Shown: one piece after another, positions 1-9,630 of the stretch
Numbering within the stretch: position 1 is the first letter of the stretch
Layout: the number at the start of each line of letters is the position of its first letter
NCBI RefSeq assembly: GCF_001443045.1
Contig: NZ_LKPJ01000003.1
Location: 174,736-220,420, forward strand
Source: Burkholderia ambifaria
Lineage (GTDB): Bacteria; Pseudomonadota; Gammaproteobacteria; Burkholderiales; Burkholderiaceae
Direction of reading: 5' to 3'
Length of the DNA stretch: 45,685 bases
Notes under the pieces: generated by a model
Database searches by the model: none
What the model was told of the DNA's origin: nothing
Seen by the model: the letters and a program-made list of their open reading frames with translations, nothing else
Position numbers and translations under genes: made by a program

Positions 1-692
<692 letters not shown>

Positions 693-801
693 CAACATGC
701 AGAGAACAGAAAGCAAAATACGAAAGCACGAGGAAGCACAAAGAGGGCTGGTCTCCACTCATCCGCCGCTCGCCGCGGCGCCACAGTCAAGGGGTCTGAA
801 G

Positions 802-1857
802 ATGAACGAAGTGCCGGTACACAAGCGTTTGAATGGATGGGCGACGGGCGTGGCCCGTCTCGCGCTGGCCGCCGCAGTCGCACTGGGCGCGGCGCAGGCG
901 GCCCACGCGAAGACGTCGCTGCTCGTCTACACCGCGCTGGAAGACGAGGCGATGAAGCCCTACAAGGACGCGTTCGAGAAGGCGAACCCCGACATCGAGA
1001 TCCGCTGGGTGCGCGACTCGACCGGCTCGGTCACCGCGAAACTCCTCGCCGAAAAGAACAACCCGCGCGCGGACGTCGTGCTCGGCCTCGCCGCATCGAG
1101 CCTCACGCTGCTCGACCTGCAGGGGATGCTGATGCCGTATTCGCCGAAGGGCTTCGACCAGCTCACGCGCAAGTACAGCGATGCGAACACGCCGCCGCAC
1201 TGGGTCGGCATGGACGTGTGGGGCGCGACGATCTGCTACAACCGCGTCGCCGCGCAGGCGAAGAACATCCCGAAACCGACGTCGTGGGAAGACCTGACGA
1301 AGCCGATCTACAAGGGCGCGATCGTGATGCCGAGCCCGGTGTCGTCGGGCACCGGCTACCTCGACGTGACCGCGTGGCTGCAGACCTTCGGCGACGACCG
1401 TGGCTGGAAATTCATGGATGCGCTCGACAAGAACGTCGCGCAGTACGTGCACTCGGGCTCGAAGCCGTGCACGCTCGCCGGCACCGGCGAATTCCCGATC
1501 GGCATCTCGTTCGAGTTCCGCGGCCATGAACTGCAGGCGCAGGGTGCGCCGATCGACCTGGTGTTCCCGAAGGAAGGGCTCGGCTGGGACATGGAAGGCA
1601 CCGCGGTCATGAAGACGACGAAGCAGCCTGACGCCGCGAAGAAGCTCGCCGATTTCATGGCCAGCAAGGACGCGAACGAGATCACCGCGCGCTGGTGGGC
1701 GATCGTCGCGTACCCGGGCGTCGCGCGCAAGCTGACCGGCATCCCCGACAACTATTCGGACCTGCTCGTGAAGAACGACTTCGTGTGGTCCGCGAAGAAC
1801 CGCCAGTCGATCCTCGACACCTGGCAGAAGCGCTACGGGGCGAAAACCCAGCAATGA
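802..1857 (+). CDS. phnS: 2-aminoethylphosphonate ABC transporter, periplasmic binding protein
   Basis: A 351-residue type-2 periplasmic binding protein of the iron/AEP-binding group, which captures AEP in the periplasm for the PhnT-PhnU importer. The ATG at 802 is chosen rather than the in-frame ATG at 697 because it gives a clean signal peptide: Lys-Arg near residue 8, a hydrophobic stretch at 18-33 and cleavage after AHA at 36. The mature protein starts KTSLLVYTALED, typical of this family. It is first in a plus-strand run phnS-phnT-phnU-phnW, downstream of a promoter shared with phnA. Substrate assignment rests on the family and on the neighbouring phnW and phnA; a related phosphonate cannot be excluded. 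Confidence 0.88.
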   Translation: MNEVPVHKRLNGWATGVARLALAAAVALGAAQAAHAKTSLLVYTALEDEAMKPYKDAFEKANPDIEIRWVRDSTGSVTAKLLAEKNNPRADVVLGLAASSLTLLDLQGMLMPYSPKGFDQLTRKYSDANTPPHWVGMDVWGATICYNRVAAQAKNIPKPTSWEDLTKPIYKGAIVMPSPVSSGTGYLDVTAWLQTFGDDRGWKFMDALDKNVAQYVHSGSKPCTLAGTGEFPIGISFEFRGHELQAQGAPIDLVFPKEGLGWDMEGTAVMKTTKQPDAAKKLADFMASKDANEITARWWAIVAYPGVARKLTGIPDNYSDLLVKNDFVWSAKNRQSILDTWQKRYGAKTQQ

Positions 1858-1968
1858 CGCAGCAGTAACGCCACAACAGGCAGCGGGGCTGCGCGACGCG
1901 CCGCCCCGCATCCCTTCCCTTCGTCGTATCCGGCCCGCTTGCGGGCCACCCGCAGCGTGGAGGCGTGC

Positions 1969-3060
1969 ATGGCACCCTATCTGAGCGTAGAACGCATCGA
2001 AAAGCGGTACAACGACACACAGGTCCTCACCGACATCAACCTGAGCGTGATGAAGGGCGAGATGATCTGCTTCCTGGGGCCGTCCGGCTGCGGGAAAACC
2101 ACGCTGCTGCGGATCATCGCAGGGCTCGAGGCGCAAAGCGCCGGCCACATCACGCAGGACGGCCGCGACATCTCGCGGCTGCCGCCGCAACTGCGCGACT
2201 ACGGCATCGTGTTCCAGTCGTACGCGCTGTTTCCGAACCTCACCGTCTACGACAACGTCGCGTACGGGCTCGTGAACCGCAAGATGAAGCGCGACGAGAT
2301 CCACAAGCGCGTGCATACGCTGCTCGCGCTGGTCGGCCTGCCCGACAGCCATCGCAAGCATCCCGGTCAATTGTCCGGCGGCCAGCAGCAGCGCATCGCG
2401 CTGGCACGCGCGCTCGCGACGTCGCCCGGCCTGCTGCTGCTCGACGAGCCGCTGTCGGCGCTCGACGCCCGCGTGCGCGTGCGACTGCGCCAGGAAATCC
2501 GCGCGCTGCAGCAGCGGCTCGGCGTGACGACGATCATGGTCACGCACGACCAGGAAGAAGCATTGTCGATGGCGGACCGGATCGTCGTGATGAACCACGG
2601 CGTGATCGAGCAGATCGGCACGCCGCTCGAAATCTACCGGCAGCCCGCGTCGCCGTTCGTCGCGGACTTCATCGGCCGCGTCAATACGATTGCCGCCGAA
2701 GTCGCGCAGGACGGCACGCTGCGCGCGGGCGGCGTCGGCTTCGACTGCCGGCACGGCACCGCCCGGCCCGCACAGGGCGCGGCCGTGTCGGTCTACGTGC
2801 GGCCCGAGGACCTGCGCATCCGCATTCCGGGCGAGACGGCCGACAACGTGCTGGCCGGCCGCGTCGAGAAGCTTGAGTTCCTCGGCGCGTTCTGCCGCGT
2901 GAGTTTCCGGATCGACGGGCTCGACGGCCAGGAGATCGTCGCCGACCTGTCGTATCACGACGTCGACCGCACCGGCGTGCAGGCCGGCGCGCGCATCGAC
3001 CTCGCGCTCGATCGCGAGCATGTCCGCGTGTTCCCGAGCGCAAAGGAGCGACTGCAATGA
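1969..3060 (+). CDS. phnT: 2-aminoethylphosphonate ABC transporter, ATP-binding protein
   Basis: A 363-residue ABC ATPase that powers AEP uptake from the cytoplasmic face. In order: Walker A GPSGCGKT (37-44), Q-loop Q83, signature LSGGQ (135-139), Walker B LLLLDE (155-160), switch His H193 in THDQEEA, then a C-terminal TOBE-type domain from about 270. The ATG at 1969 is preceded by GGAGG (1959-1963), so the longer in-frame reading from 1939 is not used. The stop overlaps the phnU start as ATGA, indicating translational coupling. All nucleotide-binding motifs are intact. Confidence 0.9.
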   Translation: MAPYLSVERIEKRYNDTQVLTDINLSVMKGEMICFLGPSGCGKTTLLRIIAGLEAQSAGHITQDGRDISRLPPQLRDYGIVFQSYALFPNLTVYDNVAYGLVNRKMKRDEIHKRVHTLLALVGLPDSHRKHPGQLSGGQQQRIALARALATSPGLLLLDEPLSALDARVRVRLRQEIRALQQRLGVTTIMVTHDQEEALSMADRIVVMNHGVIEQIGTPLEIYRQPASPFVADFIGRVNTIAAEVAQDGTLRAGGVGFDCRHGTARPAQGAAVSVYVRPEDLRIRIPGETADNVLAGRVEKLEFLGAFCRVSFRIDGLDGQEIVADLSYHDVDRTGVQAGARIDLALDREHVRVFPSAKERLQ

Positions 3061-4784
3061 GCACGGTCCTCACCGAACGCCGCCGCGGCGCGGCCGCCCC
3101 CGCCGACGTGCGCCAGATCACGCACTGGCACGACCGCATCGCGCAACTCGCGCTCGTCGCGATGGCTGCGCTGATGTCGTTGTTCTTGCTGCTTCCGCTC
3201 GCGCTCGTCGTGCAGAAATGCTTCGTCGATGCGGACGGCCATTTCGTCGGCGCGCACAACTTCGTCGAATATCTCGAGGACAGCGGCGTGCTGCGCTCGA
3301 TGCTCCATTCGCTGACGGTCGGCGCACTCGTCACGTCGATCGTCGTGCCGATGGCGTTCACATTCGCGTATGCGCTCACGCGCTCGTGCATGCCGCTGAA
3401 GAACGCCGCACGCACGATCGCATTGCTGCCGCTGCTCGCGCCGACGCTGCTGTCCGCCGTGTCGTTCATCTACTGGTTCGGCAACGCGGGGCTGCTCAAG
3501 CCGCTGCTGCACGGCCATTCGATCTACGGGCTGCCGGGGATCGTCGCGAGCATGGTGTACGCGTCGTTCCCGCACGTGCTGATGATTCTCGTCACCGCGC
3601 TGTCGCTCGCCGACGGCCGGCTTTACGAAGCCGCCGACGCAATGGGCACGAGCCGCACGCGCAAGTTCTTCACGATCACGCTGCCCGGCGCGAAGTACGG
3701 GCTGATCAGCGCGACGATGGTGGCGTTCACGATGTGCATCAACGACTTCGGCGTGCCGGTGGTGATCGGCGGTTCGTACAACGTGCTGTCGACCGACATC
3801 TACAAGCTGATCATCGGGCTGCAGGACTTCAACCGCAGCGCGGTCGTGAGCCTGATGCTGCTGTGCCCGGCCCTCGTCGCGTTCGGCGTCGACTTCTTCA
3901 TCCGCCGCCGCCAGCAGTCTCAGCTCGGCGCACGCTCGACGCCGTACCAGCCGAAGCCGTCGCGCGGTTTCGACTTCGCGATGCTCGCGTACTGCGCGCT
4001 CGTCTGCGCGTTCTTCATCGCGGTCGTCGGCATCTCGGTGTTCGCGTCGTTCGTGAAGTTCTGGCCGTACCAGATGAGCCTCGGGCTGCAGCACTACAAG
4101 ATGGGACTGATCGGCGCCGGCATCTTCGATGCGTACAAGAACAGCCTGCGGATGGCCGCGACCGTCGCGCTCGGCGGCACGATCGTCGTGTTCGGCGGTG
4201 CGTACCTGATCGAGAAGACTCGCGGCGCGCGCTGGCTGCGCGGCTTCATCGCCCTGTGCGCGATCCTGCCGATGGGCGTGCCGGGCCTCGTGCTCGGCAT
4301 CAGCTACATCTTCCTGTTCAACGCGCCCGGCAATCCGCTGAACGGGCTGTACGGGTCGCTGTGGCTGCTCGCGATCGTGACCGTCGTCCACTACTACGCG
4401 TCGAGCCACCTGACCGCCGTCACCGCGCTCAGGCAGATCGACAGCGAGTTCGAGGCCGTGTCGGCGTCGCTGAAGGTGCCGTTCTACAAGACCTTCCTGC
4501 GCGTGACCGTGCCCGTGTGCCTGCCTGCGATCCTGCTGATCGCGCGCTACCTGTTCGTCAACGGGATGACGACGGTCTCCGCCGTCGCGTTCCTGTACTC
4601 GCCGGACACGCAGCCCGCTTCCGTCGCGATCCTGAACCTCGACGACGCGGGCCAGATGGGCCCGGCCGCCGCGATGGCGACGCTCGTGCTCGCGACCTCG
4701 TCGTTCGCCTGCGTGCTGTTCGCCTGCATCTCGCACCGGCTGTTGCGCCGCACGCAAGCCTGGCGCACCCCGCATCGCCGTTGA
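3057..4784 (+). CDS. phnU: 2-aminoethylphosphonate ABC transporter permease (fused, two permease modules)
   Basis: A 575-residue integral membrane protein with two consecutive permease modules in one chain (about residues 60-285 and 350-565), so one polypeptide can form the whole channel. Each half has several hydrophobic helices and a coupling-loop region resembling the EAA motif, for example EAADAMGTSRTRKFF in the first half and FEAVSASLKVPFYKTF in the second, which dock on PhnT. The ATG overlaps the phnT stop and follows AAAGGAG at about 3042. The fused form is known in the AEP transporter type found in Burkholderia and relatives, in contrast to separate PhnU and PhnV in Salmonella. Confidence 0.88.
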   Translation: MSTVLTERRRGAAAPADVRQITHWHDRIAQLALVAMAALMSLFLLLPLALVVQKCFVDADGHFVGAHNFVEYLEDSGVLRSMLHSLTVGALVTSIVVPMAFTFAYALTRSCMPLKNAARTIALLPLLAPTLLSAVSFIYWFGNAGLLKPLLHGHSIYGLPGIVASMVYASFPHVLMILVTALSLADGRLYEAADAMGTSRTRKFFTITLPGAKYGLISATMVAFTMCINDFGVPVVIGGSYNVLSTDIYKLIIGLQDFNRSAVVSLMLLCPALVAFGVDFFIRRRQQSQLGARSTPYQPKPSRGFDFAMLAYCALVCAFFIAVVGISVFASFVKFWPYQMSLGLQHYKMGLIGAGIFDAYKNSLRMAATVALGGTIVVFGGAYLIEKTRGARWLRGFIALCAILPMGVPGLVLGISYIFLFNAPGNPLNGLYGSLWLLAIVTVVHYYASSHLTAVTALRQIDSEFEAVSASLKVPFYKTFLRVTVPVCLPAILLIARYLFVNGMTTVSAVAFLYSPDTQPASVAILNLDDAGQMGPAAAMATLVLATSSFACVLFACISHRLLRRTQAWRTPHRR

Positions 4785-4832
4785 TCCGTTAGCCGCATTC
4801 ACGTGACGTCCCGACTTCACCAAGGAGACACC

Positions 4833-5963
4833 ATGACGCTCGCCACCCAGCCCATCCTGCTCACCCCTGGCCCCCTCACGACCTCGGACCGCACGCGCGA
4901 CGCGATGCTGCGCGACTGGGGTTCGTGGGACAGCGACTTCAACGCGATCACCGCTCGACTGCGCGAACGGCTGCTGCAGATCGTGCACGGCGAAGGCACG
5001 CACGAATGCGTGCCGCTGCAGGGCAGCGGCACATTTTCGGTCGAGGCCGCGATCGGTACGCTCGTGCCGCGCGACGGCCACGTGCTCGTGCCGAACAACG
5101 GCGCGTACTGCGCGCGCCTCGCCAAGATCTGCCGCGTGCTCGGCCGCAAGCTCACGACGATCGACTACAGCGAGGACCGCCGCGTCGATCCCGCCGACGT
5201 CGAACGGGCACTCGTCAGCGATCCGACCATCACGCACGTCGCGCTCGTGCACTGCGAAACCGGCGCCGGCGTGCTGAACCCGCTGCATGACGTCGCGCAG
5301 GTCGTCGCGAAGCACGGCCGCGGGCTGATCGTCGACGCGATGAGCTCGTTCGGCGCGATCGACATCGACGCGCGCACGACGCCGTTCGACGCGGTGATCG
5401 CGGCATCCGGCAAATGCCTCGAAGGCGTGCCGGGGCTCGGCTTCGTGATTGCGAAGCGCGCGACGCTCGAACGCTGCGAAGGCAATAGCCACTCGCTCGC
5501 GATGGACCTGTACGACCAGTGGGTGTACATGCAGCGCACGACGCAATGGCGCTTCACGCCGCCGACGCACGTGGTCGCGGCGCTCGACGCGGCCGTCGCG
5601 CAGTACGTCGACGAAGGCGGCCTGGCCGCACGCGGCGGCCGCTACCAGCGCAACTATCGCGCGCTGATCGACGGGATGCGCGCGCTCGGCTTCCGGCCGT
5701 TCCTCGATCCGGCGATCCAGGCGCCGATCATCGTCACGTTCCACGCGCCGGACGATCCGAACTACGACTTCAAGCGGTTTTATCAGGAGGTCAAAAAGCG
5801 CGGCTACATTCTGTATCCGGGCAAGCTGACCGAAGTCGACACGTTCCGCGTCGGCTGCATCGGCCACTTCGGCGAAGCCGGTATTCCGGGCGCGGTCGCC
5901 GCGATCGCCGACACGCTGAAGGCGATGGGCGTGCGCCGCGTGTCCGCCGAAGCGGCGGCCTGA
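4833..5963 (+). CDS. phnW: 2-aminoethylphosphonate--pyruvate transaminase PhnW
   Basis: A 376-residue class V (fold type I) PLP aminotransferase that moves the amino group of AEP to pyruvate, giving phosphonoacetaldehyde and alanine. The PLP lysine is K194 in [11 protein letters not shown], matching the family motif, and D168 in VDAMSSFG is placed to contact the pyridine nitrogen. The ATG at 4833 is preceded by AAGGAG, so the upstream in-frame GTG at 4803 is rejected. It lies 48 bases after phnU, in the same probable operon, and supplies the intermediate that a PhnY dehydrogenase would oxidise for PhnA. Confidence 0.93.
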   Translation: MTLATQPILLTPGPLTTSDRTRDAMLRDWGSWDSDFNAITARLRERLLQIVHGEGTHECVPLQGSGTFSVEAAIGTLVPRDGHVLVPNNGAYCARLAKICRVLGRKLTTIDYSEDRRVDPADVERALVSDPTITHVALVHCETGAGVLNPLHDVAQVVAKHGRGLIVDAMSSFGAIDIDARTTPFDAVIAASGKCLEGVPGLGFVIAKRATLERCEGNSHSLAMDLYDQWVYMQRTTQWRFTPPTHVVAALDAAVAQYVDEGGLAARGGRYQRNYRALIDGMRALGFRPFLDPAIQAPIIVTFHAPDDPNYDFKRFYQEVKKRGYILYPGKLTEVDTFRVGCIGHFGEAGIPGAVAAIADTLKAMGVRRVSAEAAA

Positions 5964-6087
5964 CGCGACACACCCGGCCGCACTGCGGCGCGCGGCCCAC
6001 CCGCCGCGCGTCGCCGTACGGCGGTTTCGTTTTCGCTTTCCCGCCGTGCGCGGCACGGCCATCCGACCCTTACCGGCACGACACCCG

Positions 6088-7476
6088 ATGCGACCTTTCT
6101 GGATCGAACAAGCACTGTTCAACGACGGCGATCTCGCCCCCGCGCTGCAGGGTGCGACGCAGGCCGACGTCTGTATCGTCGGCGGCGGCTTCACGGGGCT
6201 CTGGACCGCGATCCAGGCGAAGCAGCAGAACCCGGCGCTCGACATCGCGATACTCGAGGCCGATCTGTGCGGCGCCGGCGCGAGCGGACGCAACGGCGGG
6301 TGCCTGCTCACATGGTCCGCGAAATTCCTGACGCTGCGCCGCCTGTTCGGCGAAGCGGAAGCGATCCGGCTCGTGAAGGCGTCGGAGGCAGCCGTCCAGC
6401 ACATTGCCGACTTCTGCCGCGCGCATCGGATCGGTGCCGAACTGCGGCTCGACGGCACGCTGTACACCGCCACGTCGCGCGCGCAGGTCGGCACGCTCGC
6501 GCCGGTGCTCGACGCGCTCGCCGCGTGCGGCATCCACAGCTACGAGCCGCTGCCGGCCGCCGAAGTCGTGCGCCGCTCGGGCTCCGCGCGCAATCTCGAC
6601 GGCGTGTACTCGCCGATCGCCGCGACCGTGCATCCGGGCAAGCTCGTGCGCGGGCTGCGGCGCGTCGCGCTCGACATGGGGATCCGGATCTACGAGCGCA
6701 CGCCGTTCGTCGACTTCACGCCGGGGCAGCCGGCCGTCGTGCGCACACCGTCGGGCAGCGTGCGGGCGGACAAGCTGGTCTTCGCGATCAACGCGTGGAT
6801 GGCGAGCCGCTTTCCGCAGTTCGAACGCACGATCGCCGTCGTATCGAGCGACATGGTCATCACCGAGAAATGCCCGGAACTGCTCGAGCAGACCGGGCTC
6901 GTGGACGGCGTGTCGGTGCTCGATTCGCGGATCTTCGTGTACTACTACCGCACGACCGCCGATGGCCGGCTGATGCTCGGCAAGGGCGGCAACACGTTCT
7001 CGTGGCGCAGCCGCATCGCGCCGGTGTTCGACCGGCGCTCGCCGTACGAGGCGCAGCTCACGCGCAGCCTGCGCGAATTCTTCCCGTCGCTCGCGGGCGT
7101 GCCGGTCACCGCGAGCTGGAACGGCCCGTCGGACCGCTCGGTGACGGGCTTCCCGTTCTTCGGCCGCCTCGACGACGCACCGAACGTGTTCTACGGCTTC
7201 GGCTATTCGGGCAACGGCGTCGGACCGACCTACATGGGCGGGCAGATCCTGTCGTCGCTGGTGCTCGGCCTCGACAACGCGTGGACGCGCAGCCCGATCG
7301 TGCGCGGCCCGCTTGGGGCTTTCCCGCCGGAGCCGATTCGTTATGTCGGCGCGCACGTCGTGCGCAACGCGATCCGCCGCAAGGAGCAAGCGGAAGACGA
7401 GAGCCGGCAGCCGGCGCTCGTCGACACGTGGCTCGCGAAGTTTGCGAGTGCGGCGGGGAAGGCCGACAAGGCGTGA
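6088..7476 (+). CDS. FAD-dependent amine oxidoreductase (DAO family) of the phosphonate cluster
   Basis: A 462-residue flavoprotein of the D-amino-acid/glycine oxidase (DAO) superfamily. The dinucleotide-binding motif is near the N-terminus (VGGGFTG, 31-37), followed by E57 at the end of the second strand for the ribose. The C-terminal region with FGYSGNGVGPTYMGG is the usual second flavin-contact segment. It lies 124 bases after phnW in the same direction. FAD enzymes of this group recur in AEP-degradation clusters, and some members oxidise AEP or its N-methylated forms; that role here is inferred. The ATG at 6088 is preferred over an in-frame GTG at 6046. Neither has a strong ribosome-binding site. 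Confidence 0.75.
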   Translation: MRPFWIEQALFNDGDLAPALQGATQADVCIVGGGFTGLWTAIQAKQQNPALDIAILEADLCGAGASGRNGGCLLTWSAKFLTLRRLFGEAEAIRLVKASEAAVQHIADFCRAHRIGAELRLDGTLYTATSRAQVGTLAPVLDALAACGIHSYEPLPAAEVVRRSGSARNLDGVYSPIAATVHPGKLVRGLRRVALDMGIRIYERTPFVDFTPGQPAVVRTPSGSVRADKLVFAINAWMASRFPQFERTIAVVSSDMVITEKCPELLEQTGLVDGVSVLDSRIFVYYYRTTADGRLMLGKGGNTFSWRSRIAPVFDRRSPYEAQLTRSLREFFPSLAGVPVTASWNGPSDRSVTGFPFFGRLDDAPNVFYGFGYSGNGVGPTYMGGQILSSLVLGLDNAWTRSPIVRGPLGAFPPEPIRYVGAHVVRNAIRRKEQAEDESRQPALVDTWLAKFASAAGKADKA

Positions 7477-7811
7477 CTGACGAGCACGATGTGATGGGGG
7501 TCAAGAAACGCACCCGGCTCGCCAGGGCTGCCGCATCACCGACTTCGATTCGAGCTCGCGCACCGCACGGATAACAAGGAAGGGAAAGTCCTTCAATAGA
7601 ACAAGTCAAATCGCCGATGCCTTGCCTTCTCTAAATCAATCAGTCCGCCATGTAAATAACTGCAAATAAATAAGACCCGTCCCGATGCCGAGCGGATTAA
7701 CGATACATTCATTACGCGACATACCACCCTTCCATTATCTCGATTTTATTGACAAAACCGACATGATAGGATTTCACGCTTTCAACAAAAAATGGATTCC
7801 TCGTATTTTTC
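7477..7811. other. Intergenic stretch of falling GC content
   Basis: After the flavoprotein gene the sequence becomes clearly more AT-rich from about 7600, matching the two genes that follow. No RNA gene, strong promoter or terminator is recognised. A 27-codon reading frame from the ATG at 7764 is out of frame with the next gene and is probably chance. Confidence 0.5.
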
Positions 7812-8258
7812 ATGCACCGGTCATCCACTATCGAAATTTTGATTAGCGACTCCCGATCCATCTCAAGGGGATCACAGTTCGGACATGCAGCGATCGCAGT
7901 CGATGGAGTTGTATACGGCAGAGCCCATCCGGGATGGGACGTTGATAATGTCTTGAACTACCTGAATCGTCAGCAAACCAAGATGCAACGCGATACGGTC
8001 GGCTATCTCGTCAACGCCTCCGAGGCCGAAAAAGGGATTATTATTTCCGAGATAATAAAGAGGCGGAATGAAAACAAGCACTACTCTCTTGTCGACAACA
8101 ACTGCTCATCAAATATAGCCGAAATACTCGGCAAGGCGGGAATACTGGCTTACGACCCGAGATGGCAGCTCCCGGGTATCATATCCCCAGCGGATTTGAT
8201 GACCGGTCTGCACCATTCGAAACGATTGATTGGAATCAGACGATACCCAAAGAAATGA
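7812..8258 (+). CDS. Putative permuted NlpC/P60-like cysteine hydrolase (possible effector domain)
   Basis: A 148-residue protein without a signal peptide. A His in RGSQFGHAAIAVDG (H25) precedes a Cys in the motif VDNNCSSNI (C98). The order His then Asn-Cys is that of circularly permuted NlpC/P60 (LRAT-like) hydrolases, a fold used by peptidoglycan amidases, deacylases and several polymorphic toxins. The small size fits a lone catalytic domain. Its stop overlaps the start of the next lipoprotein gene as ATGA, so the two are co-translated, as effector-immunity pairs often are. Codon use is AT-richer than in its neighbours, suggesting transfer. The start is uncertain because no good ribosome-binding site precedes 7812. 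Function is inferred from motifs only. Confidence 0.5.
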   Translation: MHRSSTIEILISDSRSISRGSQFGHAAIAVDGVVYGRAHPGWDVDNVLNYLNRQQTKMQRDTVGYLVNASEAEKGIIISEIIKRRNENKHYSLVDNNCSSNIAEILGKAGILAYDPRWQLPGIISPADLMTGLHHSKRLIGIRRYPKK

Positions 8259-8527
8259 CGCGCTTTCTGCTATTAGCCGCACTCGTCGTGATGTTCAGTG
8301 CGTGCTCGAAATATAGAGATGAGAAATGGACGGCGCTTCAAGACATGCCTGCCTTCGCCGAGCCCAACGACGATAGAACCCAGCCAATCTTTACGATCGG
8401 GAAAGGCGAGTCCTGCGTTCCTCTGACGGATCGTGTTGCCAAAATTTACGCATACACTCAAGTGCGCTGCGAATCCGGTACCGGCTGGGTCCTCGACGAT
8501 TTCTTCGACAAACGAGGCGGCAAATAG
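8255..8527 (+). CDS. Small SH3-like lipoprotein, possible immunity partner
   Basis: A 90-residue protein starting at the ATG that overlaps the upstream stop (ATGA). The N-terminus is a lipoprotein signal, a hydrophobic stretch ending FSAC with the lipidated Cys at 17; Phe at -3 makes the lipobox slightly unusual. The rest has two further Cys and a segment, AYTQVRCESGTGWVLDDFF, resembling the end of a bacterial SH3 domain. A periplasmic lipoprotein coupled to a putative wall- or lipid-active hydrolase suggests an immunity protein, but a structural or adaptor role is possible. An upstream in-frame start at 8162 inside the previous gene is less likely. Confidence 0.5.
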   Translation: MTRFLLLAALVVMFSACSKYRDEKWTALQDMPAFAEPNDDRTQPIFTIGKGESCVPLTDRVAKIYAYTQVRCESGTGWVLDDFFDKRGGK

Positions 8528-8590
8528 TCGCTTACCGGCGATCGCCGCATTCTTTCGTCATGGATGTGCGGCGACACGTACCGCGTCCGC

Positions 8591-9316
8591 TCACGCGCCG
8601 GCCCTCTCCCGCGCCGCCTTGCCCGCTCCCGGCAGCCCCTGCTCATGCGTGCGGCGCATCCGTGCGAGGCCGTGCGAGACGTGCTCGCGCACCAGCGCGA
8701 CCGCTTTCTCCTCGTCGCCGCTCGCGAGCGCCTGAACGATCTTGTCGTGCTCGGCCGCCGACACCGCGATCGCATCCTCCTCGGCCTCGATCGCGGCCTG
8801 GCGCAGCAGCCCGAGCTGGCGCACGAGCCGGCGATAGGTGTCGGTGAGGTGCGTATTGCCGACGCCGACCACCATCGCGTCGTGGAACTGCACGTTCAGC
8901 TCGGTGTAGCGCGTGACGTCGTGCGTCTTCGCGGCGTCCTTCATCGACTGGATGATGCCCTTCAGCACCTTCAGCGTGTCGGGCGAAATGCGCTTCGCGA
9001 GCGCGCGCGCGACCGACTCGTCGAGCATCGCGCGCACTTCGTAGATCTCCTCGGCCTCGCGCAGCGGCACGACGCGCACCGTCACGCCGCGGTTCTTCTC
9101 GTTGCGCAGCAGCCCGGCCTGCTCGAGCGCGCGGAACGCCTCACGCACGGGACCGCGCGACACGTTCAGCTTGGTCGCGATATCGACTTCGTTGAGTTTC
9201 TCGCCCGGCGCGTATTCGCCGGATACGATCGCACGCTCGAGCATGTCCTGGACAATCATCGCGAGCGACTGGCTTTGCAGGAGTTCGATGGCGTTGAGCG
9301 CGTTCGGGGCAGTCAT
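8591..9316 (-). CDS. phnR: GntR/FCD transcriptional regulator of phosphonate use
   Basis: A 241-residue regulator with an N-terminal winged helix (about 12-80, with VDIATKLNVSRGPVREAFR as the recognition region) and a C-terminal FCD ligand domain (about 88-215). H145, H190 and H212 are visible candidates for metal ligands. It resembles the regulator associated with AEP clusters in Burkholderia. Its position near phnSTUW and the sharing of a 13-base motif between its own promoter and the phnA/phnS promoters support control of this regulon and autoregulation. Ligand and direction of control are not visible. The ATG at 9316 gives the normal N-terminus. Confidence 0.85.
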   Translation of the reverse strand: MTAPNALNAIELLQSQSLAMIVQDMLERAIVSGEYAPGEKLNEVDIATKLNVSRGPVREAFRALEQAGLLRNEKNRGVTVRVVPLREAEEIYEVRAMLDESVARALAKRISPDTLKVLKGIIQSMKDAAKTHDVTRYTELNVQFHDAMVVGVGNTHLTDTYRRLVRQLGLLRQAAIEAEEDAIAVSAAEHDKIVQALASGDEEKAVALVREHVSHGLARMRRTHEQGLPGAGKAARERAGA

Positions 9317-9379
9317 GGTCGGGCAGGCAGCGCAGCTGCGGGTGAAAAAAACGAGGGCGCCATGTCGGCGAATGATCCT

Positions 9380-9408
9380 TATATACCCTCGCCCCGATAG
9401 ATTGTCAA
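9380..9408 (-). promoter_or_regulatory. Predicted sigma-70 promoter of phnR
   Basis: Minus-strand TTGACA (9408-9403), 17-base spacer, then TATATA (9385-9380). The -35 lies inside the shared TAGATTGTCAACA word at 9398-9410, in the same phase as in the phnA promoter. Confidence 0.6.
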
Positions 9409-9410
9409 CA
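9398..9410. promoter_or_regulatory. Candidate PhnR operator upstream of phnR
   Basis: The 13 bases TAGATTGTCAACA are identical to 682-694 in the phnA/phnS intergenic region. The placement over the -35 suggests autorepression. Assignment to PhnR is inference. Confidence 0.55.
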
Positions 9411-9500
9411 GTTTTCAGTTTCCAAAAGTCAATCGCGCGGCCGGCGAACGCGCGTTGAGCCGCCGCGCGCGTTCACCGGTTTCGCGAATTTCGGATCGCA

Positions 9501-9570
9501 CTTTCCTGCACTTTCCTGCACTTTCCTGCACTTTCCTGCACCTTCCTGCACCTTCCTGCACTTTCCGGCG
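9501..9570. repeat. 10-bp tandem repeat array (about 7 units)
   Basis: Four perfect CTTTCCTGCA units (9501-9540), two CCTTCCTGCA units (9541-9560) and a degenerate CTTTCCGGCG (9561-9570). The array lies in the 3' region downstream of lldP and upstream of the phnR promoter. It is a likely variable-number repeat; no function is visible. Confidence 0.9.
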
Positions 9571-9630
9571 CTTTTCCCACGCCTTCTCTCGTGGCTTTCC
9601 TCGTGCTTCGTTGCGGCTTCCCGCCGCGCG

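Noticed and set aside
2955..6533. Very long open frame (1192 codons) on the minus strand opposite the phn genes
   Set aside because: It is antisense to phnT, phnU and phnW, which have full domain signatures. Its product is Arg/His/Asp-rich and without domains, a normal effect of GC-rich third positions. Similar antisense frames opposite gyrB, dnaA, lldP, mnmE and yidC are rejected for the same reason.
7764..7847. 27-codon peptide before the NlpC/P60-like gene
   Set aside because: It overlaps the start of the next gene in another frame, has no ribosome-binding site, and its composition is not informative.
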